From positions 868,001 through 932,000 of the forward strand of contig CBDFGG010000004.1 in NCBI GenBank assembly GCA_965247015.1: a stretch of 64,000 nt of DNA. The letters are read 5' to 3'. Numbering within the stretch: the first letter of the stretch is position 1; each line of letters starts with the position of its first letter. A model generated the notes under the pieces. It did not search any database, was not told where the DNA came from, and saw nothing but the letters and a program-made list of their open reading frames with translations. This DNA comes from JAIXWP01 sp965247015 (GTDB lineage Bacteria > Bacteroidota > Bacteroidia > Flavobacteriales_D > Sanyastnellaceae). The translations under genes and the position numbers were made by a program. Of this stretch, positions 8,339-16,006 are shown piece after piece.

Positions 8339-8591
8339 TTCTCGAATCTTGATTCGGGATTTTCGATTCGGGATTCAAAAATTCGAAATTCGAAATTCGT
8401 GAATTCAAAATTCGAGATTCAAAAATTCGAGAATTGAGAATCGAGAATCGGGATTAGACCTGTAATAATTCACATGAATTGTCGTCGATCTCCAGATCAT
8501 TTCGATTACCTTCAAACTCCAAAATAAATCGAGAATCGAGAATCGAGAATCGAGAATCGAGAATCGAGAATCGAGAACCAAGAACCAAGAA
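8336..8591 (+). repeat. Composite heptamer element between dxr and the DUF6624-like gene
   Basis: From 8339, the base after the dxr stop, seventeen consecutive 7-bp units run in one phase to 8457 (TTCTCGA, ATCTTGA, TTCGGGA, TTTTCGA, TTCGGGA, ATTCGAA, AGAATCG and variants). A non-repetitive segment follows, whose 8490-8529 part matches 9592-9631. Then seven TCGAGAA units and two CCAAGAA units fill 8529-8591, ending 2 nt before the ATG at 8594. The 255-nt gap holds no other gene. Confidence 0.9.
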
Positions 8592-8593
8592 TT

Positions 8594-9553
8594 ATGAAAT
8601 GGCTCACCTTTGCACTGCTCCTACTCCTCTCCACTATAACCAACGCCCAAGACTATTCATCCTTAGTTGCTGAGGGAGAAAAGTTATACGCATCCAAAGA
8701 GTTTGCGCAATCCGCCATCAAGTATAAAGAGGCTTTTATTTTTCAAAAAAATAATGCATCGGACCTCTACAATGCTAGTTGTTCTGCCGCATTGAGTGGC
8801 GACTCCAAAACAGCCATGGAATGGCTACAGCTCAGCTTTAAAAATGGTTGGATCAATTCGAAGCACATGACCTCCGACTCAGACCTTGCATCATTGCACG
8901 GAACAGATGAGTGGAACAACCTCGTTGCGCAAATGGAAGAAGAGGCAGCGCGAATAGAAGCGTCTTATGATCAACCACTCAAAGCTGAACTCATTCAAAT
9001 TTTTAACGATGATCAAGCCATCCGCCATGAATTCATCAATGCTCAAAAGCAGCATGGATATGAAAATGCAATCGTCGATAGTCTTGGACAAATAATGATA
9101 TATCGTGACAGTATTAATCTCATCAAAATTGTAAATATTCTCGACACCAAAGGATGGGTAGGTGCAGATAAAGTTGGTGGACAAGCCAATCAAACGCTCT
9201 TCTTAGTTATTCAGCATGCCGACTTAAAAACGCAACAAAAATACCTTCCGATGATGCGCGAGGCAGTGAAGAGTGGAAACGCGAATGGAGGGTCACTCGC
9301 ACTTTTAGAAGACCGCGTAGCACTCGGAGAAGGGCGCAAACAAATCTACGGAAGCCAAATCGGCAGAAATGAAACCACACAAACATTCTACGTTCTCCCA
9401 CTAGAAGATCCAGACAATGTCGACAAACGTCGCGCAGAAGTCGGACTCACCACCATGGTAGATTACGCAGCAAATTGGGATATCAAATGGGATGTAGAAA
9501 CCTACAAAAAACAACTCCCCGAAATCGAAGCCCTAGAAGAACTGAAGAAATAA
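8594..9553 (+). CDS. Secreted DUF6624-like protein with TPR-type N-terminal region
   Basis: A 319-aa protein with a clear signal peptide (about 20 residues, ending 'TITNAQ'), a helical tetratricopeptide-like region (residues 25-100: 'LYASKEFAQSAIKYKEAF', 'ASCSAALSGD') and a C-terminal part with 'LDTKGWVGADKVGG', 'QHADLKTQQKYLPMM' and 'EDRVALGEGRKQIYGSQ', the pattern I associate with DUF6624. Function is unknown; exported, probably periplasmic. It is flanked on both sides by related composite repeat elements, and its stop codon overlaps the first downstream unit. The 5' leader, if transcribed from upstream, would consist of heptamers. Confidence 0.75.
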   Translation: MKWLTFALLLLLSTITNAQDYSSLVAEGEKLYASKEFAQSAIKYKEAFIFQKNNASDLYNASCSAALSGDSKTAMEWLQLSFKNGWINSKHMTSDSDLASLHGTDEWNNLVAQMEEEAARIEASYDQPLKAELIQIFNDDQAIRHEFINAQKQHGYENAIVDSLGQIMIYRDSINLIKIVNILDTKGWVGADKVGGQANQTLFLVIQHADLKTQQKYLPMMREAVKSGNANGGSLALLEDRVALGEGRKQIYGSQIGRNETTQTFYVLPLEDPDNVDKRRAEVGLTTMVDYAANWDIKWDVETYKKQLPEIEALEELKK

Positions 9554-9748
9554 TTCGGGATTCGGGATTCGAGAATTGAAAATTCTCAACACTCCGCAGA
9601 TCTTTTCAATTACCTTAACTCCCAAATAATTTCGAATTTCGAATTTCGAATTTCGAATCGAGAACCAAGAACCAAGAACCAAGAACCAAGAACCAAGAAC
9701 CAAGAACCAAGAACCAAGAACCAAGAACTAAGAACTAAGAACTAAGCA
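9551..9748. repeat. Composite heptamer element filling the gap between convergent genes
   Basis: The array starts in the stop codon of the plus-strand gene (TAATTCGGGATTCGGG) and ends in the stop codon of the minus-strand amidohydrolase (minus strand: TAGTTCTTAGTTCT). In order: ATTCGGG x2, ATTCGAG; the core at 9592-9631 shared with 8490-8529; TTTCGAA x4 at 9630-9657; TCGAGAA; CCAAGAA x9 at 9665-9727; CTAAGAA x2 and CTAAGCA to 9748. Phase is conserved even across the core (9553 to 9630 is 77 nt). Confidence 0.9.
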
Positions 9749-11016
9749 CCAAAATATTTACTCTTCAAAAACGCTTGAACATTCGTCCCCGCAATCATAT
9801 CCCATGTGTTTTGAGTGATGCCATTTTGTGTAACCTGCTTCTGAAGCGCCTTTGACTTGAATTCATTGTAGGTGTCTCTCTCTTTGCCCTCCCGCTCGGT
9901 CATGTAATAATCTGTACCAAACAAAATTCTATTTCCATAAGATTTATTCAGCTCATTGAAAATAAATTCATGTGTTCCTTTATTCGTCAAGGAATAAGAA
10001 ATATCGGTGTAGACGGTGTCAAATTCTAACATCAAATTCTGAATTTGTTTTGTCCAATTTTCACCAGGTAAAATCCCAAATAAATTTTCTTTCAAACTCT
10101 CATTCTTGTGTTGCAACACCATGTGCTCATCACTTCCAAAGTGCGCAAAGCATAGCTTTAATGGGGTTTTTAACACATCTCTAAAATATGTCAAGACCGA
10201 ACGATAGCTCTCTGGCTCGAGGAAATAACTGGAGTAGTAAAGATTGTTTTTAGATTTCTGAACCCCAAATATTCTTTTGAAAAATTTCTTTTCCAATTGA
10301 TGATGCGCAGCCGGGGCAGGATGATTTTTTCCTGTATAAATATTATAAGCGCTCACATGCGAAAGCAAATAATCTCTATCGTTATTATAAATTCCTCCCA
10401 AGTAAGAACAATGTGTTAGAAGTGGCACATCGTGCGCAGCAGCCCAGGTAAGCGTTTCCTTGAGACGCTCATCAAAAAAATAAAATCCAGTACTTGGATA
10501 AAATTTCAATCCATAAAATGGATGGACCGATTTCATTTCATTCACCTTCACTGGAGTGTTGAAATAATTCTGCACCGTCGCGCACAACTCCACCCCATTG
10601 CCTTTCCAACGAGGATCTATTCCCAAGAAGGGCAACAACTTGGTATCGTGCATTCGCAACACTTCAATCACTTGCTCTAACTGACCTTCGTAGCCGCTCT
10701 CTGAGGAGCCTGCACCAAGTCGTTCCATGTATAGCGTCAGTGCTACAATCTTCACGTCATCATTATCGTAAGCCGAAAGTAATTCGTTGAAAACATATTT
10801 CGGATGAGCGCTTTTTCCCACCGACAAAAAACTCGCATACTTTCTACCACCATTACCTGCTAATCTCAGTAAGCCTTGCACCACATTGGATCCTACCTGC
10901 GTAGAAGTAACATTGTCTACAAGGTTTGCCGCAAACCCTGGTAGATAAAGATGCAAAAAATCCTTTGGAGCATTTTGCATGGTGAAAATATGTGTGTGTA
11001 CGTTATAGTGCGACAT
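9742..11016 (-). CDS. Metal-dependent amidohydrolase-2 family protein
   Basis: A 424-aa protein of the amidohydrolase superfamily (PF04909-like, TIM barrel). Visible metal-site features are the N-terminal HxH in 'NVHTHIF', 'HPFYGLKFYPSTGFY', 'VPLLTHCSYLGG' and the C-terminal aspartate in 'LFGTDYYMTEREGKERD'. It has no signal peptide. The substrate is unknown; the family includes decarboxylases and lactone or amide hydrolases. Its start is 2 nt from the stop of the upstream membrane protein gene, so the two are surely co-transcribed. Its stop codon is part of the repeat array below it. Confidence 0.75.
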   Translation of the reverse strand: MSHYNVHTHIFTMQNAPKDFLHLYLPGFAANLVDNVTSTQVGSNVVQGLLRLAGNGGRKYASFLSVGKSAHPKYVFNELLSAYDNDDVKIVALTLYMERLGAGSSESGYEGQLEQVIEVLRMHDTKLLPFLGIDPRWKGNGVELCATVQNYFNTPVKVNEMKSVHPFYGLKFYPSTGFYFFDERLKETLTWAAAHDVPLLTHCSYLGGIYNNDRDYLLSHVSAYNIYTGKNHPAPAAHHQLEKKFFKRIFGVQKSKNNLYYSSYFLEPESYRSVLTYFRDVLKTPLKLCFAHFGSDEHMVLQHKNESLKENLFGILPGENWTKQIQNLMLEFDTVYTDISYSLTNKGTHEFIFNELNKSYGNRILFGTDYYMTEREGKERDTYNEFKSKALQKQVTQNGITQNTWDMIAGTNVQAFLKSKYFGA

Positions 11017-11018
11017 AG

Positions 11019-12071
11019 TTATCCTTTTTTAAGTACATAAATTTTTCTCAATAAATCAAACCAAAATGGTGCTCCAAAACTCACTGCAAATCCCGTAAGA
11101 CATGCGCCGAGCAACAACTTCAAGACATCTCCAACCGTGTGAAAGAATGCTCCCACCTTGGTCCAAAACGTTTTTGATTTAGAAATATCTTCATTTGGAG
11201 AAGCTTCAGAAGAACTCCATTTTTTTGATCGAAAAATACTCTTATCAAATCCAATGGGTAATTCTGCGCTCTTTGCTAAATCTTCAATACGCTTTTTCTG
11301 CTGATCAATGTCTTTTTTCAATGAATCAAAACTCTGTGGGCTTTCGCTCTTCATTGCAAGTACTTCTAGCTGATTTATATTTTTCTCATAGTATTCAATG
11401 ACTCTTTCCCTTCCTTCCGCATTTTGTTTTACATAATGAAATAACTCAATGCTATCAACATTCATCAAAAGCGCAATCACACTACCCAACATAAACAAAC
11501 GCACTTTCGTTTTTCGTTTATACCAATCGGACATTCTCCATTCGAATTCCGAAAACCATGTTTCGATGTGCTTTACCAATTCATCGTACACCACTTGCTC
11601 GTAGTTCTCGCCCTTTCCTGCTTTCGTTTCAGCAATCGCAAGACCTTGTTGCATCATTGTGATGACATCGCTTGGTTTTAGCACCATCAATGCATGTTTC
11701 AGATTTTTTAATATCAGAGAAGAATAATTGATTGGAATGCCTTCAACGGAATGCATTTGCGCTGCATGCGATTTCCCGACCACTTCAATAAGCGTTTGAG
11801 CAAATAATTTTCCGCTAATATTTCCTGTGGGCTTTTTGATATCGCGCGTCAGAAGGTCTATGCTTCCATGGAGATAAATAAGAGATGCCCAATTGATCCC
11901 ATTGACTTTATCATTCATTTGAGACATCAGCCATTTGCGCATAAATCGACCGCGTTCTGCAAGCCATTGCGCAATTGCTTCATGCACGAATCCTGTGAGT
12001 ATAGCCATGAGTGCCCAGATGATAATAATAGACACCGCTATGGAGACAAGAGGAAGTTCAAAGAGTCCCAT
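11019..12071 (-). CDS. Uncharacterised membrane protein with helical cytoplasmic region
   Basis: A 350-aa protein I do not recognise. An N-terminal membrane segment ('SIAVSIIIIWALMAILTG'), a second near residues 205-220 ('LFMLGSVIALLMNVDSIEL') and one or two near the C-terminus ('LLLGACLTGFAVSFGAPFWF') can be seen, with a Lys/Glu-rich, probably coiled segment between about 225 and 280. It forms a two-gene unit with the amidohydrolase (2-nt gap) and is divergent from a DUF2971 gene. Confidence 0.7.
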   Translation of the reverse strand: MGLFELPLVSIAVSIIIIWALMAILTGFVHEAIAQWLAERGRFMRKWLMSQMNDKVNGINWASLIYLHGSIDLLTRDIKKPTGNISGKLFAQTLIEVVGKSHAAQMHSVEGIPINYSSLILKNLKHALMVLKPSDVITMMQQGLAIAETKAGKGENYEQVVYDELVKHIETWFSEFEWRMSDWYKRKTKVRLFMLGSVIALLMNVDSIELFHYVKQNAEGRERVIEYYEKNINQLEVLAMKSESPQSFDSLKKDIDQQKKRIEDLAKSAELPIGFDKSIFRSKKWSSSEASPNEDISKSKTFWTKVGAFFHTVGDVLKLLLGACLTGFAVSFGAPFWFDLLRKIYVLKKG

Positions 12072-12100
12072 TGTATAGTTTATTTAAGGTTGTATCACAA

Positions 12101-12131
12101 GCTACTGACGTAGCTCATTGATTAAGAATCA
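12101..12131. promoter_or_regulatory. Two small palindromes in a divergent intergenic region
   Basis: The 158-nt region between the divergent membrane-protein and DUF2971 genes has GCTAC-TGAC-GTAGC at 12101-12114 and TGATT-AAG-AATCA at 12119-12131. They could be operator sites or weak hairpins. No convincing TAnnTTTG promoter element was found for either gene. Confidence 0.25.
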
Positions 12132-12229
12132 GTAAAGCCATGTAAACGTACACTATTTTTTTAATAATAATTCAATCTCTTTGAAAATTTTGAATTTGAT
12201 TTGCTCCCGCACCATTAATTCTAAGATGA

Positions 12230-12874
12230 ATGAGCACCTTCAAAAAACTTCACCGATTTACCTCACTGCCTGCCTTGCTTGACATACTGGAAAGACGCAG
12301 TATCACGCTCATCTCTCCTGCGCATTGGGCGGATAGAAATGACAGTCAACCACTACTTCAATATGAAAGCGCATTAAATAAGAAGGAAAATACCAAACGA
12401 CTGTTTGCCCTGTGTTTCACCCATAAAAATGAAACCATTCATCACTGGGAAAATTATGCATCTCAGATGGGTGGCTGCTGTATTTCGTTTAGCTATGAAA
12501 ATTTAGAGAAAAAATTAAATGCCACCAAAGGCATCGCACATGGACCTATCAGATATGTGTCCATTCCAAATCTTAAAACAGCTATTTCTTCAAAGAAAGA
12601 AATACCCTTCATCAAAAGGCTGCCCTATGCTGTAGAAGGTGAATACCGTGTGATATGGATTGGTACCACACAAGAATCATCATTCGAAATCCCCATCGAT
12701 ATCTCATGGATTCGCAGAATCACTTTTAGTCAAAAAATGCCACGAAGTATTTTCGAATCCGTTAAGAAAAGCTTGATTCAATCATACCCCATCCTAAAAG
12801 GCCGCATCAATTATTCCACCGTCTATCACAACCAACAATGGATCGAATCGCTCGAACAAAAAATTAATCTATAG
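12230..12874 (+). CDS. DUF2971 domain protein
   Basis: A 214-aa cytoplasmic protein with the DUF2971 pattern: 'LHRFTSLPALLDILERRSI' at residues 7-25, 'LISPAHWADRNDSQPLLQ' following, 'FALCFTHKNETIHHWENYAS' in the middle with 'MGGCCISFSYENL'. The biochemical function of the family is unknown; members are common in accessory regions. It is transcribed away from the membrane protein/amidohydrolase pair and may belong with it functionally. ATG at 12230 is preferred over the overlapping, out-of-frame ATG at 12226. Confidence 0.7.
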   Translation: MSTFKKLHRFTSLPALLDILERRSITLISPAHWADRNDSQPLLQYESALNKKENTKRLFALCFTHKNETIHHWENYASQMGGCCISFSYENLEKKLNATKGIAHGPIRYVSIPNLKTAISSKKEIPFIKRLPYAVEGEYRVIWIGTTQESSFEIPIDISWIRRITFSQKMPRSIFESVKKSLIQSYPILKGRINYSTVYHNQQWIESLEQKINL

Positions 12875-13011
12875 CTAGTGGCTGTCCATATCTATATCCG
12901 CTTCTTCCTCCTACTGCTCTTCCCATTGAGGAATAGAATTACCTCCTTCACAACCTATTAATAGGATAGTCCGAAATAGTTTTCATTCTTTGTTTAACAT
13001 TATTACACGAG

Positions 13012-15333
13012 ATGAAAACAACATTAATCCTATGGGCTAGCTTTATACTAGTCTCATCAAGCTTCGCGCAGTCAAGCCTTAACTCTTCTTGGAAATTTTT
13101 CAGACCAGGAAACACGGGACTTCAAGGAGATGTCGTTACGGCCATTTTCATCGACGCAAATAGCAATCCTTATATAGCCGCAAACACCGGCAGTTGGGGA
13201 GAAGGAGGCTTTGCAAAATTTGATATTAATGAAAATAAATGGGAAAATTTTTCGAATGTAGATCTCCCGATCCTTGGAGGCTTTGATAATGGAGATATTC
13301 AAATCAATGACATCGTTGAAGATGAAAATGGAAATTTTTGGATGACAAAAAATACAGGAGCAATCAAATTCAACCCATCCATTGGAGCGTCATCAATTAT
13401 GAGTTTCACCCCCTTTAATTCTAGTCTCTCTACTTACTCCACCGATCTAGATATTGCCCCAGATGGAAGCATGTGGTTCTCAAGCGGCGGATTAGTGCAG
13501 TATCTTCCAGATACAGACGATTGGCAAACGCATGGTGGATCAAATAATAGAATTTGTATCCAACCTCAACAAGATGGTTCTTATCTAGTATGGTCAGCAG
13601 ATGTGTATTTTGGAATAGTGTTTCAATACAATTCTGCAACAGGGACAACCATTGAATACACGCCTTCAGTAGTCGGTGAAATTGCTGGAATTCCTGGAAA
13701 AGACTGTATAGATGATGATGGAAATTTTTGGGCACTTCGAATGTCTGATAATGGCAATTGGGAAACACTTGAATACCAGCGCCCAAATGGCGAATGGGTT
13801 TATCCAATGCACCCCTATGATAATATTTCCTTTTTTATTGATTCATTCAAAGCACTCGAAAACGAACGTGCAGTGCTGGTAACGACTACCGGAGAAACAT
13901 GGTATTATGATGGCTTTCAATGGCACAATTACGGCACATGGCGACAAGGAGACTATAACCTCTCCATAGACATGGATGATAACGGCAATGTCTGGGTTGG
14001 GGGTATTGAAGGTGCAGCGAAAAGAGACGCTATAAGTGGCGTTTGGCAGAGATATCGATTAACAAATACCTCTCAAATTGATTATTTCGTCGAAGATTTA
14101 TGTATAGACAATCAAGCAAATATTTGGATGACAGGAAATGCTGGAACTGGAATTGGTGGCATCCAAAAATTTGATGGCAACCGATGGACTGGTTTCAATC
14201 CATATACCTACGGATTAGGGAATACCTTCCCTTTTGACGCAGATAACGCTACTGCTTTAGGCTTTCGAAACTCCAATAATTCCGTTGTATTTAGTCCAAC
14301 CTGGCATGGAGTTCATGAATGGAATGGAGGAAACTTCACAACTCTAGATGGTGAAATGAATACTTCAAAAGGTCTACTAGAAGACTCTGACGGAAGATTG
14401 TGGGATCTCGGTGAATATTACACATATCGCTATTACAATGATGCAGATGCCACTTGGGTGAATATGCCTATCGTTGGATGGGGAAGTAAAATGATAAATG
14501 ACCCCATTCTTCCTGGAACTATATGGGTAAGTACCGACTACGAAATTCAAAGAACAAACGGTACAGAAACTCTAACATTGGAGCTAGGAGACTTTGAAGG
14601 CTCTGCTGCAGTTTTTACTGGGTTAGCCGTTGATCAGACAGGGGCGTTATGGACTGCAACTTGGTCGCCCTTCACTATCAATGGAAGCACATTGATAAAG
14701 TATGATCCTACCAATAGCACCTCGGAAATTTGGTCTTACGATAACGGTTGGCCTTTTCCTGGTGAACATGTACGCCCACTCACTGCAACTCCCGATGGAA
14801 AAATCTGGATGCAATACGATGCCGAATATCCTTCTCTGGAAAGTGGCATATTTGCATTCGACGGTGAGTCCATTGAAGTCTTTCCTTCCTCTCCTGGAGG
14901 TATTCCAAACTGGAATGTTTTACCAAATAGCAACATAAAAGATGTCGCTGTTAAATCAATAAATAATGGCTACGAACTGTGGCTTTCATGCCTCGGCAGA
15001 GGAATTGCAGTGCTCACAATTATTGAAGATGAAACAATCTCCCTAAATGATTTTGATACCACTCCCGAAAGTATAACAGTGTTTCCCAATCCAATGAAGG
15101 ATTTTACAACGCTAAAATTCAGTAACCACCTAAAGGAAAAATTTACGGTTGAAATTTTTGATACAGTTGGAAAAAGAGTGAGTTTGCAATCTATGCAAGC
15201 AAGCGGATCTGAAATAGAAAACGTGCGTATCGATAATCAATTCATTACTGCAGAAAAAATTCAGTCTGGAACCTACTTCGTTCAAATAAAAACGAACACT
15301 TTCAATAAGTGTGTCAAATTAATTATTCAATAA
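13012..15333 (+). CDS. Secreted beta-propeller protein with T9SS sorting domain
   Basis: A 773-aa exported protein. Signal peptide about 20 residues ending 'SSFAQ'. The body has repeated propeller-type blades resembling two-component-regulator propellers, with recurring 'DxxGNxWxxxxxG' motifs such as 'DENGNFWMTKNTG', 'DDNGNVWVGGIEG' and 'DNQANIWMTGNAG'. The last ~80 residues ('VFPNPMKDFTTLKF', 'GKRV', 'SGTYFVQI') form a type A T9SS sorting domain, so it is translocated by type IX secretion and anchored or released at the surface. No catalytic domain was found; a binding or structural role is inferred. Confidence 0.85.
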   Translation: MKTTLILWASFILVSSSFAQSSLNSSWKFFRPGNTGLQGDVVTAIFIDANSNPYIAANTGSWGEGGFAKFDINENKWENFSNVDLPILGGFDNGDIQINDIVEDENGNFWMTKNTGAIKFNPSIGASSIMSFTPFNSSLSTYSTDLDIAPDGSMWFSSGGLVQYLPDTDDWQTHGGSNNRICIQPQQDGSYLVWSADVYFGIVFQYNSATGTTIEYTPSVVGEIAGIPGKDCIDDDGNFWALRMSDNGNWETLEYQRPNGEWVYPMHPYDNISFFIDSFKALENERAVLVTTTGETWYYDGFQWHNYGTWRQGDYNLSIDMDDNGNVWVGGIEGAAKRDAISGVWQRYRLTNTSQIDYFVEDLCIDNQANIWMTGNAGTGIGGIQKFDGNRWTGFNPYTYGLGNTFPFDADNATALGFRNSNNSVVFSPTWHGVHEWNGGNFTTLDGEMNTSKGLLEDSDGRLWDLGEYYTYRYYNDADATWVNMPIVGWGSKMINDPILPGTIWVSTDYEIQRTNGTETLTLELGDFEGSAAVFTGLAVDQTGALWTATWSPFTINGSTLIKYDPTNSTSEIWSYDNGWPFPGEHVRPLTATPDGKIWMQYDAEYPSLESGIFAFDGESIEVFPSSPGGIPNWNVLPNSNIKDVAVKSINNGYELWLSCLGRGIAVLTIIEDETISLNDFDTTPESITVFPNPMKDFTTLKFSNHLKEKFTVEIFDTVGKRVSLQSMQASGSEIENVRIDNQFITAEKIQSGTYFVQIKTNTFNKCVKLIIQ

Positions 15334-15355
15334 GTAAACAACATCAAGCCAGAAA

Positions 15356-15580
15356 CTACCCACTCTTCCGCGCATATCTTCTCGACTGACGCGCTGTACA
15401 CTTTACATTGGTGAGATCGCCTTTCGCGGCACGCATGCGCTTTTTAGCCCATCGCTGCGACTTTTTATTCATGTGACTACGTTCGGTCTGTGTCATTTTC
15501 CCCTTACGGGTTTGCGCATTTGCTGGCACAACCGCCGTCGCAAACAATATGACAATGAGGGATACAATTAGATTTTTCAT
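15356..15580 (-). CDS. Small basic secreted protein
   Basis: A 74-aa protein when started at the ATG at 15580, which gives an N-terminal signal peptide ('MKNLIVSLIVILFATA', cleavage after 'ANA'); the frame extends upstream to 15634 but that would bury the signal. The mature ~50 residues are very rich in Lys and Arg ('SQRWAKKRMRAAKGD', 'RQSRRYARKSG') and contain one cysteine. I do not recognise a family. A strongly cationic exported peptide could bind nucleic acid or LPS, or be antimicrobial; this is speculation. It is convergent with the upstream propeller gene, 22 nt apart. Confidence 0.6.
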   Translation of the reverse strand: MKNLIVSLIVILFATAVVPANAQTRKGKMTQTERSHMNKKSQRWAKKRMRAAKGDLTNVKCTARQSRRYARKSG

Positions 15581-15631
15581 CTTAGCTAGGTTTCCTTCGC
15601 AACGGAGGAATGAAAGAAATATTGCCCTCCC

Positions 15632-15657
15632 CAAGAACTAAGAACCAAGAACTTTTA
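15632..15657. repeat. Short heptamer array at the folB stop codon
   Basis: On the minus strand the folB stop TAA is followed directly by AAGTTCT, TGGTTCT, TAGTTCT, TGG; plus strand CCAAGAACTAAGAACCAAGAA. These are the same CCAAGAA/CTAAGAA units found at 9665-9748, in the same sense relative to the terminated gene as at the amidohydrolase. Confidence 0.8.
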
Positions 15658-15996
15658 ACATTCCACACTCACCGCATCCACTTGACCACCCATAGGGGCG
15701 TTGTGCTTGGTGATACGTACAATATGCTGGGTTGCACTAGGAAACTCGCTTTGGAGACGGTGTTTGATTTTATAGGCAACAGCTTCAATCAATTTGTAAG
15801 GCGTGCGCATCTCTTCATAGACAATCTCTTTTACCAAAACATAATCTACTGTTTGTGATAAATCATCTGCCAATGCCGCAGCTAAAAAGTCAAAGTGAAT
15901 AGTTATATCAACAGAATACTCTCCGCCGATAACCGTCTCCTCTGCCCAACAACCATGATGAGCATATACCTGAATATTATGAAGGCGAATGATCAT
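15655..15996 (-). CDS. folB: Dihydroneopterin aldolase
   Basis: A 113-aa FolB-type aldolase of folate synthesis that splits dihydroneopterin to hydroxymethyl-dihydropterin and glycolaldehyde. 'VYAHHGCWAEE' (catalytic Glu), 'DYVLVKEIVYEEM', 'KLIEAVAYKI' and 'ITKHNAPMGGQVDAVSVE' match the family, with the ending Lys-x-x-x-Pro region intact. Length is typical. It follows gltX with a 10-nt gap. Confidence 0.93.
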   Translation of the reverse strand: MIIRLHNIQVYAHHGCWAEETVIGGEYSVDITIHFDFLAAALADDLSQTVDYVLVKEIVYEEMRTPYKLIEAVAYKIKHRLQSEFPSATQHIVRITKHNAPMGGQVDAVSVEC

Positions 15997-16006
15997 TCGG
16001 TTTTGA

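Noticed and set aside
8479..8673. ORF overlapping the right heptamer array and the 8594 gene
   Set aside because: Includes SRIENRE-type repeat translation and runs out of frame into a well-supported secreted protein gene.
9533..9724. Minus-strand ORF with LVLGSWF repeats
   Set aside because: Product of the CCAAGAA array; similar spurious proteins are common in databases.
8336..9748. Insertion sequence or transposon around the 8594 gene
   Set aside because: No transposase, no terminal inverted repeats and no target-site duplication; only the repeat elements are shared.
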